Of a DNA stretch of 64,000 bases, positions 23,170 through 37,119 are shown one piece after another. The DNA comes from Volvariella volvacea V23 (Eukaryota; Basidiomycota; Agaricomycetes; Agaricales; Pluteaceae): positions 193,647 to 257,646 of the forward strand of contig KB722761.1 in assembly GCA_000349905.1 (NCBI GenBank), given 5' to 3'. A program made the position numbers and the translations under genes. The notes under the pieces were generated by a model. The model was not told where the DNA came from. It did not search any database and worked only from the letters and a program-made list of their open reading frames with translations. The stretch's first letter is position 1. Every line of letters starts with the position of its first letter.

Positions 23170-25130
23170 GAAACATTAGAAAAAGACACCGAGGCCCAAA
23201 TCTGGTTTCATAGATCCTATGGATGATGATTTGCTCGAGTTCAAAATACGAAGTGTGAGCAATAGATATAGCGACCCATTAGCACGAGCTTATGGTGATA
23301 CGAAGCTGACTGTCTTTGAGGCGGGTCTTGATAAAAGGTAAAAACAGAAATAGCTAGACATATGAGATGGCGAGACCATGCATAATGCCCTGGAACTTGG
23401 AGGCAATGGTTTGTCGATGTCGTTGACATGACGGAGGTGGCGAACATAAGGATCATATCGTGTGACCATGATGTAACGCCATTGAAAGCGTGACATCCAT
23501 TTACACCTCGACTAAATGTCGTAAAAGCTAGACAGCCACAATCTAGTTAGCCCTTTCGCAACCATTGCAGCTATGCTCAACCACGACACAACCAAAACCA
23601 AATGAGGGCGTGCAGCCCATTACATCCCCATTTCGAGCTCTCACGCCCAGCTCGGGTGCAGACTCTCTCAGGACGACCGGGTTACCTGCCCATATCTACA
23701 ACTCAATATAGCCTAGCTCGGTACCATAAACCCTCGTCGACTGCCATCAAACTCTATCAACCCCCGTCGATATGTCTTCCGCCTCACAAACCCCAACAGG
23801 CTGAGCACCACCACCACAGGAACTTTCTAGGAAGGAACGCAGATCCCAAGGGAACATCAATTGTCAATGGGGAAAAAGGCTGAAGGAACAACGGCTATGA
23901 CAGAATCGGGGGACTGAAACCCGGCTTCTAAATTCAAACCCCAGAGTCCACCCATAGGACGATCCACCAACCAGCAACGGCAAGCGTTCCCAGGTATGCC
24001 ACTTCGCCGTGTGTGCCCTCGAACAGCGTTCGCCCGATCGGACGCTCCGCTCCTGCGTACAGTACGCGCCACGATCGACAGTACGGTAGCTACAGGACAC
24101 GTCTCCTTCAGAAAGGCCAACTCGGGAATGCCATAATACACGTGCGTGTTCACAAACGCAACGCACCGTCCCTCGATGCTTTTTTGCACTTGCTACAATT
24201 TTAGGACCCCAGCCCCCGCACGACAATCCATCAACCCCTAGGCCTTGTTGCCTCCAATCGCCACCCCCTGGTCCCATTCAAGTTCTACGGCACCAATTCG
24301 CACTCTTTACGGCAGCACGATCGACACCGCCGCCACCGCCACCACCGGAACACTGTAGGAATAAACCGGCCAATACAATTATATTCGTACTCTCAGAACA
24401 CTCGGACAGTCGGTAAGAGCGGTGGTATCTGATACGCGGCGTAGGTGATACATTCGAGGTTAAGTAATATATCGAAAGAACAACAGACAACAAACTTGAA
24501 CAAATTTGTTGGTGGTGGGAGGGAGTCGACTCGACCACGATGCATGGCGATCAAAGCTCGAAGGGGTTAAAGATGCATAAGAGAGAGATTTTGGTATCGA
24601 TACCTATTATGTATGTATGAAGGTGAAGATCACAACAGAGGACGAGGAATATGAAAGCGAATACATGCGCGCAAAGCGTTTGGGTGCGTGCATAATAGAA
24701 TTAATAAACTGCTACATGCAGCCTAATAACTTTGAAAAACAAAGCGGGACGAGGGTAAAAGGGAAGAAATGAGATAGAGGGAGAGGGAAGGGGGTTCTTG
24801 TGTTGTTATGTTACATTTTGTGAATGAAAGAAACAGGGTAAAAGGGGAGGGGGAAGATGAAGGTAGAAACACTCCAAATCGTATAATCATACAAAGCAAC
24901 GCGGATTTTGAAGTTGTTTGGTTTTACATTGTAGACGTTATTGTTCGTTCTGTCGTATTCATATCGAGGAAAAGATACATTGACGCATGTAGAGCGCGTG
25001 TCGAAACGAGATGGGCCTTTGAGACGAGAATGAGCGGTACAGATTCGAGTGCAGCTTCACGCCTTCGCATGAAGGGCGACACTCCCAAGGGAAGTAGGGA
25101 GGGCACAGCCCGACGAGAGCACCAAAGACC
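23170..25130. other. intergenic, nothing recognised
   Basis: The region is composition-biased, with CA/CC-rich stretches near 23.6-23.9 kb and a CCGCCACCGCCACC run near 24.33 kb. It contains no protein match. The right part (24.5-25.1 kb) is probably the 3' UTR and downstream region of the bHLH gene. Confidence 0.5.
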
Positions 25131-28100
25131 TCACGAAGTCTCCATCGCCTCTCCGTCATGCTCCTGTTTTAGCCTAGTCGGCGCGCCTCCCATAACGCCC
25201 ATGCCCAAGTTCATCCCCATCCCGAATCCCATATTCGGTCCCATGCCTATCCCCATGCTCATAAAATCCATCCCGCCCACGCTCAGATTCATTCCGTTAT
25301 GGTCCGGCACCATCTTGTGCCCAGGAGCAGGGCCTGGGACCGAGTTGCTTCGCCCTCTCCTGATATCTAGCCCCTTCCCAGGCTCGTTAGGGCCCTCGCC
25401 AATCCGCTTAGCGAACCGTGCCAGGTGTCCGCCTTCTCCATTCAGCTCCCCACCGTTCTCCCTTGCTCCATTAGGCTGGGCGGACGAGCCGTCCTCCATG
25501 CCCATCACCATGCCCATATTCATCATCATATTGTCAAACTCATGCTTGCCGTTCGCACCAAAGGGACCATGCGGGTGCCCGTTGCTCTGCTGGTCGAGCG
25601 GGATCGACTGCCCGTGGTGGTGTCCGCTCTCTTGAGAACGCAGAATCTTGTTGTGGCCACGAATACTGGTACTCCTTCCGATCCTCCCGGAGTCCCAGCC
25701 ACGTCCTCGAGCTTCCTCCCCGTCCAGCTCTTCGTGGCTTCCATCATCGCCGTCATCGCGATCGTCCAGATCGTCATCTTCATCCTCCTCACCCTCAACC
25801 CCTTCGGGCATAGTAGGAAGCATCCCATTAAACCCCCCAAAGCTGCTCGTCCTTCTCTTGTGCCTGGTCTGTGGGAGGTGCTGATGCTGAGGAGATAAGG
25901 AGGACGAAGATTGACCCCCCGCATTCGTCATATTGCCGAAGCCAACTTCATCATGCAGCATCATGTTGACCATCGACATGTCATCATCCCCATCCACCAC
26001 CACCGCATTCCCCTGCTGCCCCAATGCGTGGTCTTCACCCTTGACTCCAGACTCCGGAGGCGAGCCCAGTCCGTCGTTTCCCCCACCGTTGATATGCGCT
26101 TTCGGTTGCGCATCATCAATCGAGGTTACAGACGTCCCATCAGAACAGCTCAGCGTGCCGTCGCTAATGTTGCTTGAAGATGAAGCCGTGGACGTAGTGG
26201 GTGACGTTGTTTGCGGCTGATTGACACCAGCTGCAGCACGGTACGCCTTCAGCTCCTGCTCCAACTCACGGTTCCTCGCCCCTTGAGCGGTCACCAATTG
26301 TTGGAGATATCTGATTTAATCAAACACAATGCGGGGGAGAAAGGACGGCGGACGCGGATTCGATGTCGATGTACATCAGCAGTCCCAGATGGGGAGGGCA
26401 AAAATGTCGATTTAACGGGCTATATGCGCAAAAGGAAGTTGACACCCACCGAATATATTCCACGCTCTTCCTGAGGATCATGCCCTTGTTGGCCTTCACC
26501 ACCGGACCATCACTGTTCTCCGTCGTGGGACTGACCACGCTATCCTCCTTCTTGGTCTCTCCATCTCCGCATTTCTTGTTGGACCATGCGTCAAGGGGGG
26601 ACGGCAGCAGTGCATCATCCGTAGGCGATAGTAAGGCAGTGCTGCTCGATCCTATCACGGGCCATGTCAGATAAGATAAGATCCGCGAAAATTACAAGAA
26701 TTCTCCCCGCACACAAACAAGGAAGTATGGAGAAAAAGAAGTGCAAGACACAAAACGGGCAAGGGCTGTTGGCTCCAATAAGAAAGCTCCACTTACCGTT
26801 TCCATTTCCACTTACGTCCAACATGCATTCCGGAATTAACGTTGCGAGCTCGCTGATCTTTTCGTTGATGTTGTCCCGTCGTCTGCGCTCAACTGCGTTG
26901 TGGCTTTCCCTCCTTCGTCTCCGCTTCTCGTTCGCCAGCAGCACCTGCTTCTCCGCGGCAGTCATGACTGCTGGAGAAGGGGGAACGCCCGGGACTACGG
27001 GAACGCCTGGTTTCACGTGTTTGCAGATGAGCCCAAACTGACGATAACCTATCTACAATCGAGCGTACGCACCCGTAACTGGCCCATTAGAAGGCACGGA
27101 TGGGCTTGAAGCGCCATTGATTCCCAGAGAAGATGATCCCATCATCCCGTTGATCCCGCTCATCCCATTCATCATGCTCCCCATACCGTTGATCATGCCA
27201 CTCATACTCCCCATCCCCATACTCGAGAGTCCACCTAAACCGCCCGGAGAAACCGGTGACATCCCGTTTTGGCCGACGTATCCATTGACTGAACTGGGGG
27301 ACCCAACGTGGTGATTGGGACCTGATCCGTGGTGGAGCATATTGATTCCTGAAGTACTTCCGGTGCTGGTGTAATGAGAAAGAGAAGAAACAGGAGGCAA
27401 ATGCATGATATCGACATTAGAGTTTTGCCCATTGGTATTATTAGAGCTATTCGCATTAGGTGCGTTGGTCGACGTGGCGCTAGAGGGAGGAGAGAGTCCA
27501 AATGGCGAATACCCATTTCCAGTGATTGAAGATCCGGAAGATTGATGATTCGTATGGTGAGATGGTGAAGAGTGCGAGTGTAGCGAGTCGGGGGTCGGTA
27601 GAGAGTATTCGGACGTTCTTTTGAGTAAATATATGCGCTTGAGTGACATCCGACAACACAAAGACGGCAAGAGGAAACCCTCACGGGATAGGAACACTTA
27701 CGAAGGGAGCCATCCGTTGCCATTCCCATTTCCATTGGGAGTTCCAGCACCGATCGTCAGAGGACTGAGAGAAGTGCCACCAATACCCATATGACCGTGT
27801 CCGTTGGGACCCTTGGCTCCAGGAATCAAGATGGCCTGGGGTCGGGCAGGAGGGGGCGGACTGGTGCCGCTCACACTCCCGTTCCTGCGGGGCCTTGTGG
27901 TCCTTGCTGGACCGCCATTGGTGGAGGCCGCCCCTGGAGCTGATCCTGGACCATTGGACGAGGATGGCGGACGAGATCTCGATCTGGAGCGTGAGGAAGC
28001 TGCAGCCGTGCGATGGGAATGATGATGAGAGGATATAGTTGGAGAAGGGGTGTGCCTGAACTGCGTAGAAGGGAAGGAGGACGGTGGGGCGGTGCTCGTC

Positions 28101-28711
28101 GCTGAGGGGGGGTCTGGATGGGGCTCATAGCGCATCGAGCTGTTGAGAGCTGGAAGAGTAGAGTTGAAATGGGGGGTAAAATCGTGAGATGAAGAGGTGG
28201 GGAAGCTGGAAGAAGTGGTCGATGAAACTGATGAGGGCTGCTGGAAATGGTGATGGTGGGGTGGATGAGCGGTCGAGGGAGCCGAGGTATCAAAGATATT
28301 GTGCGGGCGGTGCTGGTGATCCTCGTGCTGGTGGTAGCTCCCTGGGGCCGCGCCGCTTACACTAGACGCAGGAGAATGGGTAGAACGCTCGTGCGAGTGC
28401 GGGTGCTGATGGGGTGGCGAATTCGCGCCCATGAAGCTCGCAAGTTCCTCGAAATCCATGGCAGCCGAGTGCGGCGGGTCCTGGTGGTTGGGACCCAGCC
28501 CCTGGAGTGGGCCCCTTCGAAAGGCGTCTGGCAGGTAGCTCGGATGGGCGGACATGGAGTGAAAGGACGAGTTGGAGTCGAACGCAGAGTCTGGCGGGGA
28601 CTGGGCAGCGTGGAGGGGCGGGGTGGTGGCGGACGAGGAGGAGGGCGACGGGAGGTGGAAACCCTCTTGTCTGATGTGAGGTTTGAAGGAGGAGGAGGAG
28701 AAGAAGGACAT
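25131..28711 (-). CDS. long bHLH transcription factor, class B E-box type
   Basis: Five exons (28711-27702, 27617-27073, 27006-26797, 26651-26450, 26310-25131) give a consistent frame of 1048 residues. The basic region ESHNAVERRRRDNINEKI has the His-Glu-Arg triad (H5, E9, R13) that in known families reads CACGTG. Arg is present where SREBPs carry Tyr, so it is not an SREBP. Helix 1 runs to LIPECMLD, then an unusually long loop of roughly 55 residues, then helix 2 (KGMILRKSVEYIRYLQQL) and a leucine-zipper-like tail (RNRELEQELK). The N-terminal ~500 residues are Ser/Pro/His/Asn/Gly-rich; the C-terminus has an acidic block (EGEEDEDDDLDDRDDGDDG) and a Met/Gly-rich tail. It is nuclear by inference. 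A start at 28783 would add 24 residues; 28711 was preferred because the upstream part looks like leader. Confidence 0.85.
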
Positions 28712-28789
28712 TGGCTGGTTGTGAGCGAGATTGAGGCCAAGGAGATTCAATTTCCAAGTCAAATCCAAATTATCAAAACCCACAAATAA

Positions 28790-31700
28790 TTCAATTATTA
28801 TTCATTTTTATCCCCGCCAATCTCGTCTCTCGGGGTCCCCCTCCTGCTAAACTCCGCTTTCCCCACACGCCGCAGGCACACCCACGATTCCGACCCCTGA
28901 CCAGTCCTCTGGTCGCCATGTGTCAATCGTATTACCTAATTTCTCGTCTTGATCTCATCTGCCCTCTCGTTTCCGTCGGCCTCGTGTTCCGGGGTCGACC
29001 TCTCCTCGACGTCGCGCACAGTCGCGCCCTCAGCGCCCGCAATGTGCGCCGTGTGCGCGGCCATCGCCCATTGCGGGCCCGCCTTCCCTGAGCGCATCGC
29101 CATCACCGGATCTCCACCTTCGGCCGAATTTGTATTTGTCGCAAAAAACAAATATCTTACACGCCACACTTGTTGTGCGGGGCCCGTTGCTATGCCTTGC
29201 CGTGCTTCTCTTTACCAGGCCCAAATGCCCTCCACAACCGACTATCAATCCAACCCTACCTATGCTGCTTCCCGATATCACGTCAACCGGTGCGAGTCTA
29301 TCTGCGTAGATAATGTCCACTGCTCAAATCTATCCATTGTGGAGATGTCTGCCATCAATTGACTCCTCCCTTGGCGATGCTGATGGGCAAGAAAGAAAGG
29401 CAGTCGAGGCGAGTTGACACCCTCGCCCCAATCTCAATCGCGGACCAAATTGATGCACGGCCGGAAGCTATAAGAAAAAATTGCCAGGGAGAGTATGATA
29501 CGATTCCGATGCGGTTGATGGCCATAGAGCAAAGAACGTACAAAATCCGTTGTTGGAGAAAAATTTGACCTTGCAAGGTTTTTCGATATCCGAGAATCGG
29601 ACTGCCCGGGCTCCTTTGTGATGACTCACACAGTCCTCCCACAGATAAGCGCTAGCGCTGCACTAACCGCCAGGCCTGCGCTCCCGAGCGCAAATATCGT
29701 AGTTGCATTGGGCAAGACACCGTCTAATACCCTGTCAAACTCCTTCACAGCTTTCGCCCAATAAACCCGCTTTCTTTCCACCGGAACATGGAGTCCTGTG
29801 GCAAAATATGAACGCCATATCCAAACTCGTGTGAGTGAAATTTGTGAGCTCCATTCCTCAGAACTATTAACGGACCTATACCACTTTAAGCGGCCTCGCT
29901 TCTCTTTGGCATGGGCTCCCAAATCTCTTCACCTGCTCTCTTCAACGTGGGCTTAGATATCTACCTAACTGGACCTCCAAACCCACTAGAATCTTCACTC
30001 TTCATGCCTAACGCCAGAGGGCTCCATTCTTGACGTCACCACCCTTCCTGTGCAATCACATCATCGCAAACAATTGATTCCACCTTGAGTCTCAGGGTCG
30101 GCTTTCCACGCCTCCAAACTAACCCTCACGCTTATCACACCAACGATGCCCGCTTTGAACACCTCTCTATCGTCACATTTCTAGATTATCATACCGAATA
30201 CCGAAGGAACAGTACCTAGCCCCAGGCCCCAGGGATGCGATCCGAGCAGATTTTCTCATTGACGCACAAACTATGTCATATCTTGGGGGCAACCTTAGGT
30301 GTCCTCAAGTCCAGGACGATGGCGTAGTTCTTAACCTTTCCTTTCCCTTCCTAACCTCGATGCCCCACCTGATAAACGGGCGAATCGTACCAAGATAAGC
30401 TGAGCGATAGGGGTGCGGCGTTCGAGAATGCACACCCCCACCACCCAGCCACTGATCAAAGTCAACAACGTACGTACATGCGACATATGAAAAGCACATC
30501 TGGCAGATTGTGACGACGGTTGATTTGATCTGTTTTGAACACGTGTCGGTGTACGTACTCATCCGTTGGTGTTTCGAATCTACCCCCTCAGGCTGAGGCC
30601 TTGCGCCCTTCAACACCGTGCCAGTGCTCCGCGGGTCTCCGGCCGTTGGTACCCTGAACGGGCTAGGTGGGTATGGGGCAAAAAACTGCTGTACTACCGG
30701 AGTGGTTGGCCAGATAGCACACCATGCTTATGGCTTAAGCAAAACCGTGTACCACCACCGTTCCATGTTGTATTGTGTCATTGGAAAAGTACGTACTACG
30801 CAGTCTCAGATTGATGCACGCATCACGACATCACTGCCATCCGTGGCCACTAGCACATCCGGGTATGTCTATTGGCCGAAGAGGAACCAAACACCGCTGC
30901 GAATTCACATTCGCTCACCAATCTGCGGGACACGCGTATGAGATGCGGGCCAAGCAGGACAAGCCCAGTCTTCTATGTCATTTGGGCCATCTTGGAGGTG
31001 TCAGAGGCTCCAAACACGTCAGTACGCCTGCGAGCTCCCCAAATACCGTGCGAGGTCTATTTTTACTCGGCCCTGCTGCCACATTTGTGAGGTTTACAAG
31101 GTTCAAGGGATTCGACTCCGTTAAATCGGCATTGGGTAACATCATTATGCAAATCCCGGCACCTCGGGCCTAGCACGGACGTGGTGCATCGTGTAGTCGA
31201 GGGTGAGCTGCGAACGAAGGGCGGGTTCAGCGTCTATTAGAAACTTGGTTGGGGTGTGGGCGATTGCGGCGGTGAGAACAAAAAAGTATTGATGAGTACA
31301 GTGTACCACAAGGAAATCGCTGTCGTACCAGGCTTCTAGCATTTAGTACCGACTGATAGCCTTTCCCGCTACCGTATGGTCATCATCTCTTCATTAAGTG
31401 CCAGTGCCGCTCTCCCTCCCCTCTAAACATAATTCTGCCGAGCTATTTGCTTGTGTAGATCAACTAGTATAGGTAAATTGCCCCCGCTAACGTTGGACAT
31501 GCAATTTCCTCGTCTCCATCTGGTCATCCTAGTGTAGTACTGTGGCTGTACCATCCAAGAAGGTTGTCAAATCATACTTCCCAGCCACACTAAGCCAAAA
31601 CCCAACTTGGTCAAGAACAGGGTGCGCACCGTTCAGGACTTGTAATACATTGCACCTCGTCTTCTCACCTCTGCTCCCATTTTCTATTGTTTGCCCACGT

Positions 31701-34700
31701 CGCCCGTCGTTGTACGTAAAGAACACACTCGCAAAACCACCCCTAAACGTCTTCTCGAGCTCAAAGTATTATCTCGACAGCATGTATATTCCATTCTCCG
31801 CTTCGCCTTTTCCATTCTTTCAATCCCATCACTCTTCAGAAATTGATGAACCTGCGAATATACCTATATTAAAAATACGCACCCTAAAATGAAAGGCCTT
31901 CATCATTCATTCGCTTGCACATCCAGAAGGCCTTTGTATGCGCAGACAACTTTGAGGATGCAGCGAGAAATGCGGGCATAAGGCCTTCTATCCACGAATC
32001 AAACGATCCCTATCCCTCAGGCTTCTCCGAACGCAACGGCCGAAAATTAGGGCATCGACATTGCCATTCAAGTAACCACCCGCCCCAAAAAAGACTCACG
32101 ATTTTATTCAAACTCTCCTACAGGGAGTCACCATCGGTGAGAACACCAAAGCTCGTCTCGCACCACAGAGAAAAAAAAACAATAAAAATAAACTTCCGCG
32201 GCTGTTCACACCGACCCTCGCGCCCGAGTCGGCCAGCCACCCTCGTACCTACCCAATTACGTTCTCACCACGAGAGCTGACAGATGAGCAAATCCCTTCG
32301 TGTTCGATCTTCCCCAAGTGCTTCGTGTGCTGCGCCACTGGTTCTCCAGAACAGAACAGAAGAGAGAGCCACCTCCACTTCGCCGCCGCCGATGATTCGT
32401 TCTGTTCGAGTTCTTCCTCCAGACGACTAGTGCAGCCAGGCGTTTCCCTTCGAATTCTGGACTCCACTAATAACCCTGAGGTCGGGTCCGATACAGCTAT
32501 CAGGGTATGGATTTCCATATCCGTATCCCACGTTTCTCATCAGAAGGCTGAGATTATATATGGCTTCGAATTTTCCATGATTTTTTTTTGATATTGAACG
32601 AGAGGAGTGGCAGATGGATTGCAACTGATAGATATCGCATTGACATTTACCTGCTGATAGAATAAGTGGATTTTAGTTAGCTATGGATGTGCTGCGTGAT
32701 TTATGCCATTTATGCTTAATTGTATAAGTACGTAGCAGAGTTCTTGTGGCTGAGGACGAGAATGTGAATGAAAGAAAGGGTTGAATCGGTGGCGGATGGA
32801 ATCAAGGTACAATGCAGCATCGTGGTCGATGTCTGCGAATTTTCCAAGGTTCTAGCACAATAACATATCCCCCATCTCTGTCCGTTAATCCGACAACAGT
32901 CCTTTGACCCCCCATCGCAGTGGCCTGACCACGTCATATTCGCATCCTGACAGTAAGCATGGAGCAAGCGCACGTAGATTTCACCTGATTCCTAATGGGC
33001 CAAGGAACAGCGCCGATATCAAGGCCAAAGTGTACCGAACAACGAAAGGAGATAGCGCAGTTACGGATTACACACACAATAAAGAGATCGGGCATAATAT
33101 CCCCCCACCCCTTGCTGAGTCCTCCTATCACTTCACCAACCACTAGTGGTAGGCCAAACACCCAATTATAACATAGGTACCATTTCGGCGTCCCGAGCGG
33201 ACACTTTTGCGACCTCTACAGTCGCGAGTGGATGTCGTCAACCACCTCGGTCAGACTGCAAGTTTTTAATGACGATGCCCGAGCGCAGTAGTTCTAGTTC
33301 TTGTGGGATTTGAGCCCGTCCATCATCATAATGCGTGCTCTTTGAAAGTCCTATCGTTCCCAGGAGGAAGATTCGCATGAGCTCCACAATGGCCAGCCCT
33401 TCGAGGAAAGGTAGGTGCCCTTTTGCCGATTGATGGGTTTCTAGACCCACAGTTGCCTTATCGAGGTGTTTGCGCTTCAAGCGAAAATGGCAACAACGAA
33501 CCGAGTGATTGAAGTGTTCCATTCATAAGGGCAGGTACAAAACGATGGGCGGTATATGGACGGGTTTGTGTATACATGATGGAACAGCCAGGGACACCGG
33601 GATGAGGACTCGTCACTTTGGAACTGGGCTTGTCCTACCACTTGACATCATACTCTTCGTAGTCTGAGTGCTCGGGAGAAGCCCGTCGTTACGAAGGGCG
33701 GCATACAAGAAGAAGCTGTACTTACAGTAGCAGGGCATCAACCCAAGCATTGAACGCCCATAACGGAACACAGCTTCTGCCTTTCCCAGCGAGCTGAGGG
33801 AAAATGACTTGAAGGCCTATCGGATTTCCGGAGTTAACGTACCATACCGGTATTTGACAACTCACCTGCCATAAGCGGCCGTTTAGGCACAATCTAACAG
33901 ACAGCACCTATTAAACGCGAACGTTGTGGTGAAACTGCAACTCAATTTCGGAGAGTCGAGTGGGGGAAGCAACATTCAACACCCTCATTATGGAGACGTT
34001 TCTCCAAAGGGGGATGTGCGTGAATAAAATTTTAATCGTTCATGGACCATGTCAATCGCCTTGTTGTCAGATCAAGCGTATCAGAAGAATCTCTAGTCGT
34101 TGGAGGACCCTGCTGGCACCATCACGTATCCGTACGAAGGGTACATTGAAAATCATCAACTGGGGTAAGTCAATGATATAAGAGCTTAATGAGTTCTTGG
34201 GGGTCTGATCTCACCTTGTCGAGCCCTGACTGAGCGTGTACGCACGTCAACAAAAAGGATAAAATGGAGCTTTACGAACCTTTCCAAAGTGAAAGAGTAC
34301 TGGTTCCGAAAATGTATGGATGTGCTTTATGGGCGACAATGTTTCACCGAGGGTCAGATCGACATCGACCTAACTGAAGCCCGTGCTGTTCTACTCAATG
34401 GTCCACGCGCCTTAGCGGGTCTCATACTTCGTTTAACAAGGCTGATGCGTGGACAGCGTATTTGACAGAATGTCAGGTAGCACAACAAGAGTTGTGTATG
34501 CAAGGTGATGAGATTGCCGCAGCTTACTGGGTAGCCCAATTGGGCAAGATGCTGATAGTGATGCACACAAAGAACTTCCGCTTACCTGGGTTCCGGTTTG
34601 CCGTCCCTTAGTCCCAACCACACGGCCTCAACAAAATTGACCTTGCAATTCGTCATTGCTTCCAACGCCCACCCTGATGATAAGTGTATGAGGCGATTGT

Positions 34701-37119
34701 TCTGTTTTGGTTTCGGCGCATATAGGTCTTTCCTTTTTTCCATCTGGGTAGCAGGGCCGGACGATGGGGTATCCCAACCGTAGAGCATGGGAATATCAGC
34801 ACGGATCCAGTTCAGTCCTCCCAGGACACGCGCGAGGCTGGAACTTTTTGACATTCGACAACGCCACCCGCAGGAGAGTATGGGGGTGATGAGCAACCTT
34901 GAAGGTTTTTGGAGTTTCCTCCCATCATTCGGATAAGACTGGCTCGGCTGCCCCGGATTTTCGATCTCCTCTCGGCAGCAAAGATGGCGGTGATGGGTGG
35001 AGAAACTGTATGGCTCACGCGGTGTCCGGTGTCCCTCTGTTTGGTGGAGAAAATTGGACCCGCATCAAGATCTGTGGACCAAAAGACAATCAGGGGGGAA
35101 TGAGTGAGGGGAAATTACGAAACCTGGGGAAAGGACGGCCATTTGTGTGGACACCGCTTAGACTAGCACTCCCCAAAGGAACTGGACAAAATGCGCTGGC
35201 ATGCTGTGTGTTAGGTTAGTAGTTAATTCCTGTTGAGCGGTTTACTGTAATGTAGGCGTTGCGCGCTTCAAGGCTGTAGTAGTACGAAGGACTGGCAAAG
35301 GGGACTCTTACGGGCGACATGTGGTTACGATTCAAGCCATTTGTTTGCTCCCACAAGCGGTGCATCACGTCAGCCAACTCACATTGTATGGAAGCCTGAA
35401 AGGACCAACGAAAACTCATCGATAAAGGCGTTCCCTCCATTAGGAAGGTAAAAGGGAGCAACTTGGGAGGGGAGGTTACAAAGCGCTAGAGAAGGACTCG
35501 AACAAAAGATGCTAATCAATCACTTTCACTGACCTCCCATCGCCCTATGAGGTACAATCGCCGTTTTTCCTCCATGAAGAACTCAGCGTTATGTCCAAGA
35601 AAACTTTGAGCAGGAGAACATACCTTACATCCAGATGAACCTCACAGCGTAGCGTGATAATCCAACCCTCCTCCACTCACGATCATCGCTTGAATGCACT
35701 CAATACTAAATGCGGGGTATGGGGAAATGGTGTAAAGCGTTAGTGGCTCCTGATGGTCTTGTCCTTCTCTTCGTGATGGAGAAAATGCTGAATTACATCT
35801 ATGACAGAAGCAAGACCCCAGCCACTTGATAAGCTCACGGGAGCCGTTGACTGAGGACGAGGCCGCATGCCGGTGCGTAGATTGTGAGAGAAGAGGGCGC
35901 CGAAGGTCCAGTCACCTTTATCAGGCTAAGTCCAAACAGGATAGATCCGGAGGCGTCAACCGTACAAAGTGGGTGTGGGACGAGGCGCCATTCTTTTCTG
36001 GAATTTGGGGTAGATAGCGACCCACGAAGACCCGAGGTGGCGAGTGTTGGGGCAGTTGCCGGTTTGACTGCGAAGCAAGGGAGTAGGTACGCCTGTGACC
36101 TGGGGGATGGGGGGTGGCTAGTGGAGGGGAGAGGGAGAAAATTTTTCGTTCAATGCGCCTACTCTTTATAATCGCGACCTTTGGGTGCGCTCAGGTATTT
36201 CAGGCCCCAGAATCCCCACCCCTCTCCCTGGTGATGCCACCTGACTGGAGACGTGATCAACTGAGTTGATCAGCTGTGCATTCCAGTTACGCACACCTGG
36301 GTCATGGGCACCGACATGCGACATAATGAATCAATCTTAAGCTAGCACCAAGCTAGCGCTCTGAACGCCTCGTGATCATCGTATTTCGTGATACCGTCGA
36401 TCCTGTTCCTCGAAATCGTGATCGCCGGCGGATGGGTAACGGTAAGCAATTTGAGTTATCCCAGTTTATTATAGCTTCATCTTGGGCTGTTATACTAAAT
36501 TTATGGTGATGGGCCAACCCTTTGCAGGTGCTAAGCTGGACACGATGCACCGGCTGCTATGAGCATTGTCCAACGTTGATAAGGTCCCTGGTGGTAATGC
36601 CGGCCACCATCATTCTGCAGTTGGGCCACTCGTATTCGATTGTGTCCCCGCCGTTCAGTATTTCGGCTGAAGCAAGAAAGACTGCCGACGACGTGCACCT
36701 CGCGCTGCAATGTCGGTGGGTATTCTGCGCGAGACAGCAAGCTACTCCCAAGTCCCAGATATCCGAACTACACGTGATCAACTGGTCCCGTGCTCCATGA
36801 CAGAGACGTATCCCACGTTCGTCACGCAGTCTCGCTTGGCGTGCGTCCAACGACCAGCGTCCAACAATCGTTCGTCGGGTATTGTCCTTCAAGTTTCTCA
36901 GCGCGTCGGCGCCTCAGTTACTAATTGATAGCTGCTACCTCTATACTCCAGGACTTTGTGTGCACACAGGCGCTCCATAACGTCCCCAAAGTCGCTTTCA
37001 GAACGATGGAGTTCAGACATCTACTTTGCCCAGCAATCCGGTCTGGAAAAATATAGCGAATAGTATTCTAGAAAACAACACATCGTATCTACATCCACAT
37101 CGCCATCCCTTACACCTAA
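28790..37119. other. 8.3 kb without recognised genes
   Basis: Read on both strands, only short frames without family matches appear. A minus-strand frame at 29922-29626 ends in a hydrophobic helix preceded by WAKAVKEFDRVLDG; this faintly recalls the start of basidiomycete membrane proteins of the DUF6535 kind, but is too short to call. At 36254-36272 there is a perfect 19-bp palindrome. I found no tRNA, rRNA or transposon ends here. The part nearest 28.8 kb is likely the promoter of the bHLH gene. Confidence 0.5.
36254..36272. repeat. perfect 19-bp palindrome
   Basis: TGATCAACT-G-AGTTGATCA: two 9-base arms around a single G. It could be a dimeric regulator site or chance. Confidence 0.4.

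Noticed and set aside
24300..24360. CCGCCACC-rich run as a microsatellite
   Set aside because: The run is imperfect and short; it is ordinary low-complexity sequence.
27698..28789. Overlapping plus and minus frames across the first bHLH exon
   Set aside because: They arise from the biased Ser/Pro/His-rich coding sequence; only one minus frame connects by splicing to the bHLH domain.
29626..29922. Small membrane protein with DUF6535-like start
   Set aside because: Only a faint resemblance over about 35 residues and no continuation downstream; mentioned under the gene-free stretch only.
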